Source of the DNA: Nakamurella sp.
GTDB taxonomy: Bacteria; Actinomycetota; Actinomycetes; Mycobacteriales; Nakamurellaceae
Reading direction: 5' to 3'
NCBI GenBank assembly: GCA_017848755.1
Contig: JAFIHI010000005.1
Location: 1 to 47,536, forward strand
DNA: 47,536 nt
Program-made: the position numbers and the translations under genes
Shown: positions 1 through 9,309 of the stretch, piece by piece
Layout: each line of letters starts with the position of its first letter
Position numbering within the stretch: the stretch's first letter is position 1
Notes under the pieces: model-generated
Database searches by the model: none
What the model was told of the DNA's origin: nothing
What the model saw: only the letters and a program-made list of their open reading frames with translations

Positions 1-981
1 ACGCCGGGGTCCCCGCGCTTCCGGTCCGGCCACCGCGACAACCCCGCGTCCGGGGACGGGCCCCGTTCCTGGGCGCTTGTCGAGGCCGGCGGCCGGCGGG
101 TGGTGCGCATCAGTGGGGTGGGGGACGTGCCGGTGTCGAAAAGGGCCGGGAAGCAACTCGCCCGGCTCGAAGCCCGCGGCGGGGTCGCTGCGACGCTCAC
201 GGTGACGCGTCGGCGGGCGTCGAGCGGATTCGTGTGGCGCGCCACCATCGGCTACAAGAACGTGGCCGCACAGAAACTGCCGGAAACCGGCCGGCTCGTC
301 GGCGTCGACCGGGGTGTCGCGGTCACCGCAGCGACCTCCGACGGCGACCTGCACACCTACCCGCAGCTCGCGAGGACCCTCCGCGCGCAGGCTGATGCGC
401 TCGGCGAGGCGAAGAGCGGTAAGAAGCGCGGGTCGCGGGCGTGGATTCGTATCAGCCGCGACATCGCCAAACTGCGCAGAAGGGCCGCGAACCTGGTCGA
501 CGACTGGGCACGGCAGGCCGCGATCGACATCGTCGCGAAGGCCGATGTGATCGTGCTCGAAGACCTGCGGCCTGCAAACATGACGAAATCGGCGAAGGGC
601 ACGGTCGACAAGCCCGGTGTGAATGTGGCGGCGAAGGCCAGGCTGAACCGGGAGATGCTCGCCGCAGGTCTTGGAAGACTTCACACCCGTATCTGTGTCA
701 AAGCGGAAGAGGCTGGTCGCAGGTGCTGGATCGTGAACGCGAAATACACCTCGCGGACGTGCGCGGCGTGTGGGCATGTGGCGAAGGCGAGCCGTGTCTC
801 GCAGGCCGAGTTCGTGTGCGTGGCGTGCGGGCACGCGGCGAACGCGGATGTGAACGCCGCGATCAACATTGCCGTGCTTGGCGGCGCGGCGGAGGCCGCG
901 TGGCGGGCCGCGGGCGAGCCCGGGCTTACTCGGCGTGCGCCGCGCCTACGCCGCCGAAAGGCACGACCAGCAGCAGCCTGA
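1..981 (+). CDS. tnpB: TnpB (IS200/IS605 OrfB) RNA-guided nuclease, 5' truncated by window edge
   Basis: The frame is open from base 1, so the N-terminus lies outside the window; the first internal GTG is at 100. The RuvC-like nuclease core is visible: the first acidic residue in GVDRGV, a glutamate in VIVLEDL, and the last aspartate in NADVNAA. The zinc ribbon has two Cys pairs (CAACG and CVACG) between the second and third acidic residues. TnpB proteins cut DNA next to a transposon-associated motif, guided by an omega RNA made from the 3' end of their own element. All catalytic and zinc residues I can see are intact, so the protein is probably functional if its N-terminus is. No TnpA transposase is visible, so it may be a solo tnpB or its partner may lie upstream. 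Confidence 0.88.
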   Translation, partial: TPGSPRFRSGHRDNPASGDGPRSWALVEAGGRRVVRISGVGDVPVSKRAGKQLARLEARGGVAATLTVTRRRASSGFVWRATIGYKNVAAQKLPETGRLVGVDRGVAVTAATSDGDLHTYPQLARTLRAQADALGEAKSGKKRGSRAWIRISRDIAKLRRRAANLVDDWARQAAIDIVAKADVIVLEDLRPANMTKSAKGTVDKPGVNVAAKARLNREMLAAGLGRLHTRICVKAEEAGRRCWIVNAKYTSRTCAACGHVAKASRVSQAEFVCVACGHAANADVNAAINIAVLGGAAEAAWRAAGEPGLTRRAPRLRRRKARPAAA

Positions 982-1001
982 GACCCCTCGAGGGTTTCAA
1001 C
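982..1001 (+). mobile_element. putative right end / omega-RNA 3' boundary of the TnpB element
   Basis: Directly after the tnpB stop lies the near-palindrome ACCCCTCGAGGGT (983-995) followed by TTCAAC. In IS200/IS605 elements the right end follows tnpB closely. TCAA is the right-end cleavage tetranucleotide of IS608, and the omega-RNA scaffold ends there, with flanking host DNA serving as guide. If that holds here, the guide would start near 1001-1002. This is inference from position and sequence. Confidence 0.4.
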
Positions 1002-1036
1002 TGGCGCCGGGGCGGCACCAGGGCCTTGAGTAGAAC

Positions 1037-1051
1037 GGACAGAAACTGTCC
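1037..1051. terminator. short hairpin downstream of the SWEET-like gene
   Basis: The inverted repeat GGACAG-AAA-CTGTCC lies 8 bp beyond the stop of the minus-strand gene at 1060. It could end that transcript or belong to the flank of the TnpB element. There is no T-tract. Confidence 0.35.
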
Positions 1052-1059
1052 ACAGCCCC

Positions 1060-1824
1060 TTATATACCACACCCGTCACAGGCCGGTTCCGGCGCGGAAC
1101 TTGCCGCGGCGGACAGCTGTTGCCCGAGCTGTACCGAAATCACATCGGTGAGTGCGTGCGACCCCGTCGGATTCTTCCCAGCAACGGCCCCGGCCCGGCT
1201 ATCGGCCACCTGCGCCACCCGGTCGGCGGCTCGGTGCTGCGCCAGGTGCCGGCGCCGGACCCACAGTGCGATGATGCTCGCGGTGACGAGGAACGCGATC
1301 GGCACGCACACGGCCAACACGGCGACTTCGTGGGCGGGAAGGGCGTAGGCGAACCACAGCACCTGGTTCAGCAGGCTCGTGAGCAATGCCACCATCGACA
1401 CCCCCGATGGATCGGGGACCCGCAGAATCGCGCGCAGTTGGGAGATCTGCCCGATCGAGCCGGGCACGAACGCGACGGCCGCGTACGCGAGCGGCCCGAA
1501 CATCATGTCGGCGCCGAATGCGACGGCGGCGACGGCGACCGGGATCGACCATGTTGTGATCACCGGCAGCTTGTGCGCGGCGACCAACTGCCACAGGACC
1601 CACGCGGACGTGACGGCGAGCAGCGCGTTCGGCCAGATGATCTGCTGCGTGCCGTACAGCAAACCGTGTGCGCTCCAAGCGATCCCGGCGATCAGCATGG
1701 TTTGCCAGGTGGTGGTGGAGCCCCCGGCGACCGATCGCGTCATGGCGATCCGGGCACCCTGCGGAACGGCGAGGGAGGCAGACGAGAGCGCTGCGATCCA
1801 GCCGATCGCATCCACGACGGACAC
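1060..1824 (-). CDS. PQ-loop / SemiSWEET-like sugar transporter
   Basis: A membrane protein of 254 residues with six or seven hydrophobic segments in two similar halves. The first half carries a PQ dipeptide (SLAVPQGARI). The second has PGSIGQISQL followed by DPSGVSMVALL and an asparagine-tryptophan-rich helix. This pattern of a proline-bearing first helix and a polar loop recurs in MtN3/SWEET and PQ-loop transporters, which carry sugars by facilitated diffusion. The C-terminal 60 residues are hydrophilic and low-complexity. The GTG start at 1824 has a GTGGAG ribosome-binding site about 8 bp upstream. It is a single gene next to the TnpB element. The substrate cannot be read from the sequence. 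Confidence 0.65.
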   Translation of the reverse strand: MSVVDAIGWIAALSSASLAVPQGARIAMTRSVAGGSTTTWQTMLIAGIAWSAHGLLYGTQQIIWPNALLAVTSAWVLWQLVAAHKLPVITTWSIPVAVAAVAFGADMMFGPLAYAAVAFVPGSIGQISQLRAILRVPDPSGVSMVALLTSLLNQVLWFAYALPAHEVAVLAVCVPIAFLVTASIIALWVRRRHLAQHRAADRVAQVADSRAGAVAGKNPTGSHALTDVISVQLGQQLSAAASSAPEPACDGCGI

Positions 1825-1938
1825 TGCTACTCCACTTCAAAGGGGCACCACAAACGAACGCCATCGGTAGCGATTCGGCCGTCTCGAGTCTAGACGCACG
1901 CCCGAGCCGGGGCCGCTGACAGGGCAGGCGACGCGGGG

Positions 1939-2181
1939 TCAGTTCTGGGTCAGGGGCAGCGTTGTCGGGCCCCAGCCGACGAGAGAGCGAGTGAATTGCC
2001 GGCCTTCTGGGGCGGCGATGACGCAGAAGTCGGGGGCGGGGCCGATCGTCACGGTGTACTCGGTGGGCCCGGTGCTCGATCCCCTAGCCCCCTGTCCCTC
2101 GGCGCCCGCATCCAGGGCCGCGCCCGCATGGGACTGGGCGGGCGGCGAGACGACCAGCAGGGCGAACACGAGCACCAACAC
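1939..2181 (-). CDS. small secreted or membrane-anchored hypothetical protein
   Basis: About 80 residues from a GTG start. The N-terminus is strongly hydrophobic (MLVLVFALLVVSPPAQS), like a signal peptide, followed by a Gly/Ala-rich mature part with one cysteine. The frame stays open upstream to a TAG at 2287-2289, through a Ser/Pro/Arg-rich stretch encoded by repeats of GGCCTTCGG type, but I see no ATG there. The true start may therefore be an upstream rare codon that adds a positively charged n-region. I recognise no family. It lies downstream of clpC on the same strand, separated by a hairpin. Confidence 0.4.
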   Translation of the reverse strand: MLVLVFALLVVSPPAQSHAGAALDAGAEGQGARGSSTGPTEYTVTIGPAPDFCVIAAPEGRQFTRSLVGWGPTTLPLTQN

Positions 2182-2345
2182 CGCAAGACCGACGACGGCT
2201 CGGGACCGGGAAGGCCCCGAAGGCCGGGGAGGTCCGGAAGGCTCCGAAGGCCGGGAAGACCACGAGAACCGCGACCGGGAATGCCGCTACGACCGCGACA
2301 GGGAAAACCGGGAACCCGTCATCGCCGCCGCATCCGAAGAAACGA

Positions 2346-2379
2346 GAGTGCGGGCACGAACATCGTCATACCCGCACTC
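2346..2379 (-). terminator. hairpin downstream of clpC with the dispersed motif in its loop
   Basis: A perfect 9-bp stem (GAGTGCGGG at 2346-2354, CCCGCACTC at 2371-2379) encloses a 16-base loop made up almost entirely of the dispersed motif GAACATCGTCAT. It lies about 30 bp beyond the clpC stop and is a plausible intrinsic terminator without a U-tract, as is common in actinobacteria. Confidence 0.5.
2358..2369 (-). repeat. dispersed motif ATGACGNTGTTC, copy at 2358
   Basis: Exact core in the loop of the hairpin downstream of clpC. Confidence 0.7.
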
Positions 2380-2410
2380 CCCTCAGCCGAACGCGCAAGC
2401 GCGCTACCGA

Positions 2411-4951
2411 TCAGCCGAGCGCGCTCGCCGACCCATCATCCGCATCCCCGCCCGAGCTGCCGGCTCCGACCGGAACCGCTTCCGGCACCACGGGTTTCGG
2501 CTCGCCGCGGAACGTGAACTGCTTCTTGCCGTCGACCTCCAGAACGTCGACCACCACGATCTGGCCGGGGCGGACCTCGTCGAACAGGATCTTCTCGGAC
2601 AGCGCGTCCTCGATATCCCGCTGGATGGTGCGGCGCAGCGGCCGCGCACCGAGCACCGGGTCGAACCCGCGCTCGCCGAGCAGCTGCCGCGCCGACTCCG
2701 TCACCTCGAGGCTCATGTCTTTGTTCGCGAGCTGCGATTCCACCCGGCCGAGCATCAGATCGACCATGCGCCGGATCTCGTCGGTGGTGAGCTGGTGGAA
2801 GACCACGACATCGTCGATACGGTTCAGGAACTCCGGCCGGAAGTGCCGCTTGAGCTCGTCGTTCACCTTCTGCTTCATCCGGTCGTAGGTGGACTCGGCG
2901 TCGTTGCCCTGGGTGAATCCGAGGCCCACCGCCTTCGAGATGTCCTGCGTGCCCAGGTTCGAGGTGAACACGATCACGGTGTTCTTGAAGTCGACCGTAC
3001 GGCCCTGGCCGTCGGTGAGCCGACCGTCCTCCAGTACCTGCAGGAGCGTGTTGTAGATCTCCTGGTGGCCCTTCTCGATCTCGTCGAACAGCACCACGGA
3101 GAACGGCTTGCGGCGCACCTTCTCGGTGAGCTGCCCGCCCTCCTCGTAGCCCACGTAGCCGGGAGGCGCTCCGAACAGGCGGGAGGCCGTGTACCGGTCG
3201 TGGTACTCGCTCATGTCGACCTGGATCAGCGCGTCCTCGTCACCGAACAGGAACTCGGCGAGCGCCTTGGCGAGTTCGGTCTTGCCCACCCCGGACGGAC
3301 CGGCGAAAATGAACGAGCCGCTCGGCCGCTTGGGGTCCTTGAGCCCCGCCCGCGTGCGGCGGATCGCCTTGGAGACGGCCTTGACGGCCTCGTCCTGCCC
3401 GATGATCCGCCTGTGCAGCTCGTCCTCCATGCGCAGCAGCCGCGAAGTCTCCTCCTCGGTGAGCTTGAAGACGGGGATCCCGGTCCAATTCGCCAGCACC
3501 TCGGCGATCTGCTCGCCGTCCACCTCGGAGACGACGTCCAGGTCACCTTCCTTCCAGGAGCGCTCCCGTTCCGCGCGCTGCGACTGCAGTTGCTTCTCCG
3601 AGTCGCGCAGGGCTGCGGCCTTCTCGAAATCCTGCGAATCGATCGCGGATTCTTTGCGGCGCCGGATCTCGGCGAGCTTCTCGTCGAAATCGCGCAGGTC
3701 CGGCGGGGCCGTCATGCGACGGATGCGCATGCGTGCCCCGGCCTCGTCGATCAGGTCGATGGCCTTGTCCGGCAGGAACCGGTCGGAGATGTACCGGTCG
3801 GCCAGCGTCGCCGCGGCCACCAGCGCATCGTCGGTGATGGTGATCCGGTGATGCGCCTCGTAACGGTCGCGCAGACCCTTCAAGATCTCGATCGTCATCA
3901 CCACCGACGGCTCGCCGACCTGGATCGGCTGGAAGCGCCGCTCCAGGGCGGCATCCTTCTCGACGTACTTGCGGTACTCGTCGAGGGTGGTCGCACCGAT
4001 GGTCTGCAACTCGCCGCGGGCCAGCATCGGCTTCAGGATGCTCGCGGCGTCGATCGCGCCCTCCGCGGCCCCGGCGCCGACGAGGGTGTGGATCTCGTCG
4101 ATGAACAGGATGATGTCGCCGCGGGTGCGGATCTCCTTGAGCACCTTCTTCAGGCGCTCCTCGAAATCGCCGCGGTAGCGCGAACCGGCCACCAGCGAGC
4201 CGAGGTCCAGCGTGTAGACGTGCTTGTCCTTCAGCGTGGTCGGCACATCGCCGCGCACAATGGCCTGGGCGAGGCCCTCCACCACCGCCGTTTTCCCGAC
4301 ACCGGGCTCACCGATCAGCACCGGGTTGTTCTTGGTGCGCCGGGACAGCACCTGCATCACGCGCTCGATCTCGCTCGCGCGGCCGATCACCGGGTCGAGC
4401 TTGTTCTCGCGGGCCGCCTGGGTGAGATTCCGGCCGAACTGGTCGAGGACCAGCGACGTGGACGGCGTGCCCTCGGACCGCCCGCCGCTCTCGGCCGCCG
4501 ACGTCTCCTTACCCTGGTAACCCGACAGCAGCTGCAGAACCTGCTGGCGTACGCGGTTCAGGTCCGCGCCGAGCTTTACCAGCACCTGCGCGGCGACACC
4601 CTCACCCTCGCGGATCAGGCCGAGCAGGATGTGCTCGGTGCCAATGTAGTTGTGACCAAGTTGCAGGGCCTCCCGCAGCGAGAGCTCCAGCACTTTCTTG
4701 GCGCGCGGCGTGAACGGGATGTGCCCGCTCGGCGCCTGCTGCCCCTGCCCGATGATCTCCTCGACCTGCGAGCGCACCGAATCCAACGAGATACCCAACG
4801 ACTCGAGCGCCTTGGCGGCGACACCCTCACCCTCGTGGATCAGGCCGAGCAGGATGTGCTCGGTGCCGATGTAGTTGTGGTTGAGCATGCGGGCCTCTTC
4901 TTGGGCCAGCACCACCACACGGCGGGCTCGGTCGGTAAACCGTTCAAACAT
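2411..4951 (-). CDS. clpC1: ATP-dependent Clp protease ATP-binding subunit ClpC1
   Basis: AAA+ unfoldase that feeds substrates to the ClpP1P2 protease in the cytoplasm. About 846 residues, the normal length for ClpC1. Two N-terminal Clp-N repeats, each with [11 protein letters not shown], precede the first AAA domain (Walker A GEPGVGKT near residue 215). A UVR-type coiled middle region follows, then the second AAA domain (Walker A GPSGVGKT near residue 552, with GYVGYEEGG). I chose the ATG at 4951, giving [13 protein letters not shown], the invariant start of the family. It has AAGGAG 5 bp upstream, whereas the in-frame GTG at 4957 overlaps that site. It corresponds to Rv3596c and heads the conserved block. 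Confidence 0.97.
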   Translation of the reverse strand: MFERFTDRARRVVVLAQEEARMLNHNYIGTEHILLGLIHEGEGVAAKALESLGISLDSVRSQVEEIIGQGQQAPSGHIPFTPRAKKVLELSLREALQLGHNYIGTEHILLGLIREGEGVAAQVLVKLGADLNRVRQQVLQLLSGYQGKETSAAESGGRSEGTPSTSLVLDQFGRNLTQAARENKLDPVIGRASEIERVMQVLSRRTKNNPVLIGEPGVGKTAVVEGLAQAIVRGDVPTTLKDKHVYTLDLGSLVAGSRYRGDFEERLKKVLKEIRTRGDIILFIDEIHTLVGAGAAEGAIDAASILKPMLARGELQTIGATTLDEYRKYVEKDAALERRFQPIQVGEPSVVMTIEILKGLRDRYEAHHRITITDDALVAAATLADRYISDRFLPDKAIDLIDEAGARMRIRRMTAPPDLRDFDEKLAEIRRRKESAIDSQDFEKAAALRDSEKQLQSQRAERERSWKEGDLDVVSEVDGEQIAEVLANWTGIPVFKLTEEETSRLLRMEDELHRRIIGQDEAVKAVSKAIRRTRAGLKDPKRPSGSFIFAGPSGVGKTELAKALAEFLFGDEDALIQVDMSEYHDRYTASRLFGAPPGYVGYEEGGQLTEKVRRKPFSVVLFDEIEKGHQEIYNTLLQVLEDGRLTDGQGRTVDFKNTVIVFTSNLGTQDISKAVGLGFTQGNDAESTYDRMKQKVNDELKRHFRPEFLNRIDDVVVFHQLTTDEIRRMVDLMLGRVESQLANKDMSLEVTESARQLLGERGFDPVLGARPLRRTIQRDIEDALSEKILFDEVRPGQIVVVDVLEVDGKKQFTFRGEPKPVVPEAVPVGAGSSGGDADDGSASALG

Positions 4952-5221
4952 GTGCACTCCTTACGGGCGTGCGCTGGGTGGCGGAACTCGCGACCGGGCG
5001 CCTGAACCCGGCTGGTGGCTTCAGTCTAGGCGGCACGCCGTGTGCACCGTTCCGGTTCGGGACGGCGCTCAATACCGCATATGACGGTGGTCGCGCCCAC
5101 GCGCGTTCCGGACGCCGATGCCCCGGCGCCGTCCGTCCCGGACTCGTCCGCTCACCCGGCACGTCTTCCACGGTGCCGAACCCGGCGCCGTTTCGCCACC
5201 GCCGGCGCTACGCCGAGCGCG
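4952..5221. other. gene-free region upstream of clpC
   Basis: No convincing gene. On the minus strand TAGACT (5023-5028) could be the clpC -10 element, but its -35 is poor. A near copy of the dispersed motif (ATGACGGTGGTC, from 5080) lies here. Its next 20 bases resemble those after the exact copy at 26357, so the similarity extends beyond the core. Confidence 0.4.
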
Positions 5222-5255
5222 AACACGCCCGCCACACGGGTGCGGCGGGCGTGTT
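5222..5255 (-). terminator. strong terminator hairpin downstream of lsr2
   Basis: A perfect 12-bp stem (AACACGCCCGCC / GGCGGGCGTGTT) with a 10-base loop, about 40 bp beyond the lsr2 stop and without a U-tract. It separates lsr2 from clpC. Confidence 0.7.
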
Positions 5256-5295
5256 GCAGTGCTGCAGCGACTCGGTGTCGCAGCGGCTCAGCGTC

Positions 5296-5637
5296 TCAGT
5301 GAGCGGCCTCGAACGCTTCCATCACGGTCGCGGGCAGACGGCCACGGTCCGACACCTCGTAGCCATTGGCGCGGGCCCAGGCCCGAATAGCGGTCGTCTG
5401 GTCGCGATTGGACGCCGCGGCGGGACGGCTGCGCGCTGCACGAGCTGTTCGCACACGCCGGCCCGACACCTTGCGAGCGTGGGCCACGTAGGTTGCGAGC
5501 GCGTCGCGCAGTTTCTGCGCGTTCTTGGCGCCGAGATCGATCTCGTACACCACGCCGTCGAGGCCGAACGAAACGGATTCGGCGCTTGCCGATCCGTCGA
5601 TGTCGTCGACCTTGGAGACTGTCGTCACAATTGCCAT
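5296..5637 (-). CDS. lsr2: Lsr2, H-NS-like nucleoid-associated protein
   Basis: 113 residues, the usual Lsr2 length. The N-terminal dimerisation domain is rich in beta structure (VSFGLDGVVYEIDLGAKNAQKLRDAL). A basic linker with RRVRTARAARSR follows, then the DNA-binding C-terminus with IRAWARANGYEVSDRGRLP; the RGR triplet is the AT-hook-like minor-groove contact. Lsr2 coats and silences AT-rich, often foreign, DNA and is the expected silencer of low-GC islands such as that at 26.6-29.4 kb. AGGAG lies 7 bp before the ATG. It matches Rv3597c in position. Confidence 0.96.
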   Translation of the reverse strand: MAIVTTVSKVDDIDGSASAESVSFGLDGVVYEIDLGAKNAQKLRDALATYVAHARKVSGRRVRTARAARSRPAAASNRDQTTAIRAWARANGYEVSDRGRLPATVMEAFEAAH

Positions 5638-5664
5638 GTCTGGGCTCCTAGGGGTGTTCGCAAA

Positions 5665-5692
5665 ACAATACGACCCATGAAGAGTAGATCAA
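5665..5692 (-). promoter_or_regulatory. lsr2 promoter
   Basis: On the minus strand, TTGATC (5692-5687), a 16-bp spacer and TATTGT (5670-5665) form a good sigma-A-type promoter. The start site would be near 5658, giving a 5' leader of about 20 bases. The local sequence is clearly AT-rich. Confidence 0.6.
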
Positions 5693-5693
5693 A

Positions 5694-5717
5694 CCGGGGC
5701 GAAATAAAAACGCCCGG
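5694..5717 (-). terminator. hairpin downstream of lysS
   Basis: CCGGGGCG (5694-5701) pairs with CGCCCGG (5711-5717) with one bulged base, around an A-rich loop, about 30 bp beyond the lysS stop. It abuts the lsr2 -35 element. Confidence 0.5.
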
Positions 5718-5746
5718 CATTGTGGCGCGTCGAACAGCGCGGTCGA

Positions 5747-7246
5747 TCAGATATCCGGACGGACGAACGGGAAGAGGATCGTCTCCCGGATACCCAGTCC
5801 GGTCAGTGCCATCAGGAGGCGATCGATGCCCATACCCATTCCCCCGGTCGGCGGCATTCCGTACTCGATGGCCCTCAGGAAATCCTCGTCCAGCCGCATC
5901 GCCTCGTCGTCGCCGAGTCCGGCGAGCCCAGCCTGTTGCATGAACCGTTCCCGCTGAATCACCGGATCCGTGAGCTCGGAGTAGCCGGTGGCCGTTTCGA
6001 ATCCGCGGATGTACAAGTCCCACTTCTCGGCGAGCCCCGGCGCAGAGCGGTGATCCCGTGTCAGCGGCGAGGTCTCGGCGGGGAAGTCGCGCACGAAGGT
6101 CGGACGGACGAGCGTGTCGGCCACCAACTCCTCGAAGATTTCCTCGGCCAATTTGCCGGGGCCGTAATGCGGAGCCACCGCGATATCGAGCCGCTCGGCG
6201 ATTGCGACGAGCGTGTCCCCGCCGGTCGTGACGTCGATCTCTTCGCCGAGGGCCTCTGATATCGCTCCGTACAGAGTGATGGACGGCCACTCACCGCCCA
6301 CGTCGAGTTCCGAACCGTCGGCCATGGTGACGACTGTCGACCCAGTCGCATCGATCGCCGCACGTTGCACGAGCCGCTTCGTCAAATCACCGATTCCGTT
6401 GTAGTCGGTGTACGCCTGATAGCACTCAAGCATCGCGAATTCCGGGGAATGCGACGAGTCGACGCCCTCGTTGCGGAAGTTCCGATTGATCTCGAAGACA
6501 CGGTCGATGCCGCCGACCACACACCGCTTGAGATACAGTTCCGGCGCAATCCGTAGATATAGGTCCATGTCCATGGCGTTCATGTGGGTCACGAACGGCC
6601 TGGCGGTGGCGCCGCCCGGCTGGTTTTGCAACATGGGCGTCTCGACCTCGATGAAGCCGTCAGCCGCGAGCGTGGCGCGCAGCGACCGGTTGACGGCAGC
6701 GCGCAGTTCCACGACCTGGCGGGCCTGCGGCCGCATGACGAGGTCGACGTATCGCTGCCGGACGCGCGTTTCCTCGGAGAGCGGTTTGTGGGCGACGGGC
6801 AGCGGGCGCACCGCCTTGGCCGCGATCTGCCACGAATCGGCCAGCACGGAGAGCTCACCACGTTTGGACGTGATCACGGTGCCGGTCACGGCCAGCACGT
6901 CACCGAGGTCCACGAGCGCCTTGAAATCCGCGAGTGAGTCTTCGCCGACCGAGGCCACCGAAATCATCACCTGGAGTTCGGTGCCCATCGCGCCGGCGCC
7001 GGCTTCCCGGATCATGACGAAACAGAGCTTTCCGGAGTTGCGCAGGAAGATCACGCGACCGCTGATGGCCACACGCGTGTCCGTTGCGGTGTCCGGCGGA
7101 AGGTCGGGGAACTGCGCGCGAACGTCCGCCAACGTGGCCGTCCGCTCGATGGTGACCGGGTACGGCTGCCGTCCGCTGGCGAGGATCCGGGCCCGTTTGT
7201 CCAGACGGATGCGCATCTGCTCGGGAAGGTCGTCGGATTCGGACAC
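5747..7246 (-). CDS. lysS: lysyl-tRNA synthetase, class II
   Basis: Charges tRNA-Lys in the cytoplasm. 499 residues, close to the 505 of Rv3598c. The N-terminal OB-fold carries [17 protein letters not shown]. The catalytic domain shows class II motif 2 ([14 protein letters not shown]) and motif 3 ([15 protein letters not shown]), and ends with ILFPFVRP. I chose the GTG at 7246 ([14 protein letters not shown]). It has GGAG 6 bp upstream and matches the usual start before DLPEQ; in-frame GTGs at 7258 and 7279 are possible. The frame stays open far upstream, but that part only overlaps the neighbouring gene out of frame. coaX, panD, panC and Rv3603c, which follow in M. tuberculosis, are absent. 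Confidence 0.95.
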   Translation of the reverse strand: MSESDDLPEQMRIRLDKRARILASGRQPYPVTIERTATLADVRAQFPDLPPDTATDTRVAISGRVIFLRNSGKLCFVMIREAGAGAMGTELQVMISVASVGEDSLADFKALVDLGDVLAVTGTVITSKRGELSVLADSWQIAAKAVRPLPVAHKPLSEETRVRQRYVDLVMRPQARQVVELRAAVNRSLRATLAADGFIEVETPMLQNQPGGATARPFVTHMNAMDMDLYLRIAPELYLKRCVVGGIDRVFEINRNFRNEGVDSSHSPEFAMLECYQAYTDYNGIGDLTKRLVQRAAIDATGSTVVTMADGSELDVGGEWPSITLYGAISEALGEEIDVTTGGDTLVAIAERLDIAVAPHYGPGKLAEEIFEELVADTLVRPTFVRDFPAETSPLTRDHRSAPGLAEKWDLYIRGFETATGYSELTDPVIQRERFMQQAGLAGLGDDEAMRLDEDFLRAIEYGMPPTGGMGMGIDRLLMALTGLGIRETILFPFVRPDI

Positions 7247-7349
7247 GGGCGACTCCACGGTCTGGTCAGAAGCGGTCACGGGGGTCAAGACTACTGGGGG
7301 CGAATGCGCCGGATCGCGGTCGGCTGCGGGGAGCGTCAGCGGGAAGCCC

Positions 7350-7437
7350 GGGTGCTCCGCGTGTTCGGGCGCGCCGTCGGCGCCTGCGCATAGAGCGACT
7401 GCACACCGCCGGGTGCTCCGCGTGTTCGGGCGCGCCA
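7350..7437. repeat. two exact 27-bp direct repeats, 61-bp period
   Basis: The same 27 bases (beginning CGGGTGCTCC, ending GGGCGCGCC) occur at 7350-7376 and 7411-7437, in the intergenic space between lysS and the upstream gene. They may be a duplicated leader or protein-binding element of lysS. No function is known to me. Confidence 0.6.
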
Positions 7438-7478
7438 GGTGCGCGACCGGCCGGCGCCAGCGTTGCCGCTTCGGGTCG

Positions 7479-8585
7479 CTATTCCCTGCGGCGGCGGCGC
7501 GGGACACCGGTGAGCCCGTAGGCCGCGAGCAGTTCATCGACCGAGACCGTCTCGGAGTGGTCGCTCGTGGCTTTCGGCTCGTCGGCGGGGGCCGGTGCTG
7601 TGGTCGCGGGGGCCGCCGGCGTCTCGATGGCTTGCGCCGGCCCGGGTGCGGCGGTACCGGCATCGGCAGCGGTGTGGTGGGCCGGTGTCGACACCGGTGT
7701 GTTCTCTTCGTCCGGGTTCTCTTCGTCCGTCACGCCGACCTTCGGCGTGACGAACGCCGCCGGCGGGTATGACGTTGTTCCGGGCGTATGCCGTTCGTGA
7801 TCGCCTGATGCCGGCGGAGGCGGGCTCGCCGGTGCCGCCCCGTCGTCCGACTGCGCGACATCGCTTTCAGTGCCAGTGGTTTCGGACGGGCTCGGCTCGG
7901 CAGCGGCATGCCGGGACAGCCGCGAGCCGCCTGCGGGGCGGGCCGGCGGCGCGGTTATCGGCGGTGCCCAAGCGATCTCCTGTTCCACGGGAGGCTCCGT
8001 GACGCGCCCGGGCGCGGTCGCCGTGTCCTCGAGCACGGCGACGGCCGCGCCACGAACCAATTCCCGCCCACCGTCGGCCTGCCCGGCGTGGGCTACCTGG
8101 GCAGCCTCGGGCCCGGACAGCACCGGTTGCCCGGCCCTGAAACGCGCGGATTCCGCGGACAGTGTCAACCGCGAGACGAGGAGTTCGCCGTCCGCCAGCG
8201 AGGACAGCACATCGGTCAGCCGGTCCAGCTGTTCGCGCAGTTCGGCGATCTGCTGCGACTGGGTCGCCACCATCTGTGCCGCCAGGTCCGCCTCGAACTC
8301 GTGGCGCGCGGACACTTCGCGCTGCAGTTCGAGCTGGTAGGCAACCTGCGCCTCGCCCTCGCGCAGCATGGCTGCCTTCGCGTCACGGCGTGAGCGGGTG
8401 ACCGCGAACGCGGCGATGAGCGCGGCCCACAGCGCGAGCACCACCGCGAGCCGCAACAGGAGAGGATCCTCCGAGACGATGGCGAGAACCGTGGCGCCAG
8501 CCGCGACCAGGAACCCGATCACGAGCAGAATCCGCAGCATCACCGGGGTCGCACCCCGTGATCGCGCAGATCCGGGCTCATCCAT
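7479..8585 (-). CDS. Rv3604c-like membrane protein with Ala/Pro-rich tail
   Basis: 368 residues. Two hydrophobic helices near residues 17-35 and 42-62 are followed by a charged, probably coiled segment ([19 protein letters not shown]...) to about residue 135. After that comes a long disordered Ala/Pro/Glu-rich region and a short conserved end, [20 protein letters not shown]. Position next to the DUF3180 and folate genes matches the conserved transmembrane protein Rv3604c of M. tuberculosis, whose function is unknown. One copy of the dispersed motif lies in the disordered part, read as TTSYPP. The start is ATG at 8585 with no clear ribosome-binding site. Confidence 0.8.
   Translation of the reverse strand: MDEPGSARSRGATPVMLRILLVIGFLVAAGATVLAIVSEDPLLLRLAVVLALWAALIAAFAVTRSRRDAKAAMLREGEAQVAYQLELQREVSARHEFEADLAAQMVATQSQQIAELREQLDRLTDVLSSLADGELLVSRLTLSAESARFRAGQPVLSGPEAAQVAHAGQADGGRELVRGAAVAVLEDTATAPGRVTEPPVEQEIAWAPPITAPPARPAGGSRLSRHAAAEPSPSETTGTESDVAQSDDGAAPASPPPPASGDHERHTPGTTSYPPAAFVTPKVGVTDEENPDEENTPVSTPAHHTAADAGTAAPGPAQAIETPAAPATTAPAPADEPKATSDHSETVSVDELLAAYGLTGVPRRRRRE
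7769..7780 (+). repeat. dispersed motif, copy at 7769
   Basis: Exact core with upstream CGGGT, inside the Rv3604c-like gene; a small GGC-GTAT-GCC repeat follows at once. Confidence 0.7.
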
Positions 8586-8787
8586 ACCGGCAGACTACCG
8601 GGCGGCCGCGCGCCCACCGCACACGGCCGCGGGCGGCGCGGCAGGGCCCGCCACCCCCGGCAGCAGTCGAGTCGCAGCAGGGTCTCGGCAAGGTCATTGC
8701 CGGGCATGGGCAGGGTCGTGACGAGGTCGCGGCGCGGGCCGGGACCACCGTCTCCGACCGCCCGCACCGCCCGCGGTACGACCACCG

Positions 8788-9309
8788 TCATCGACCCCCG
8801 GGCGGATCGACACGTGGTGCACGGCAGCAATATTCGAGCCACAGTGCCCCGCCGAGCAGCACCGCCGCACCGACCAGACCGATGGTTGCCGTGACCGCGT
8901 CGGCTGCCGCGGCGACCGCGAGCGCCGCCTCGGGCCAGACGAACAATGCGAACCCAAGCCACAGGCCGATGAGTGCCGCCGCGGCCAACGCCGATGCCTT
9001 GGCGACGCTGAGCGCACGGGCGGCCACCAGCGGCGGCACCGGCGGCCTAGGCGGACCGGGCGGACCGGGCGGGCGGGATGAGGCGTCCCGGTCGACATGG
9101 CGCGGCCGGATGCGGCTGCGCAGGCCCCACCCCGCGATGGCCTCGCCGATTCCCAGCAGCCCCGCCGACACGCCCGCGAACCGGGGCAGTCGCGGGATAG
9201 AACCGTAGTTGAACCGGGTGAGCAGATAGGCGCCGACGCCGGCGACGGCAGCCACGATCACCAGGTCCCGAATCCGGGTCGGCCCGAGACCGGTGTCGTT
9301 ACGCGCCAA
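8788..9309 (-). CDS. DUF3180 membrane protein (Rv3605c-like)
   Basis: 173 residues with four hydrophobic helices in two pairs, split by a charged and Pro-rich loop (PPGPPGPPRPPVPP near residues 81-94). The TTG start at 9309 overlaps the end of folK by 11 bp, which implies translational coupling with the folate operon. This small membrane family always sits beside folK in Mycobacteriales. Its role is unknown. Confidence 0.85.
   Translation of the reverse strand: MARNDTGLGPTRIRDLVIVAAVAGVGAYLLTRFNYGSIPRLPRFAGVSAGLLGIGEAIAGWGLRSRIRPRHVDRDASSRPPGPPGPPRPPVPPLVAARALSVAKASALAAAALIGLWLGFALFVWPEAALAVAAAADAVTATIGLVGAAVLLGGALWLEYCCRAPRVDPPGGR

Noticed and set aside
1991..5005. A 1004-codon plus-strand open frame opposite clpC
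   Set aside because: It is antisense to a fully conserved ClpC1 in a high-GC genome, where such shadow frames are common. Its translation has no recognisable domain.
7247..7663. An N-terminal extension of LysS to 638 residues
   Set aside because: The extra part is Pro/Arg-rich, overlaps the neighbouring gene out of frame and exceeds the family length. The GTG at 7246 has a ribosome-binding site and a typical start.
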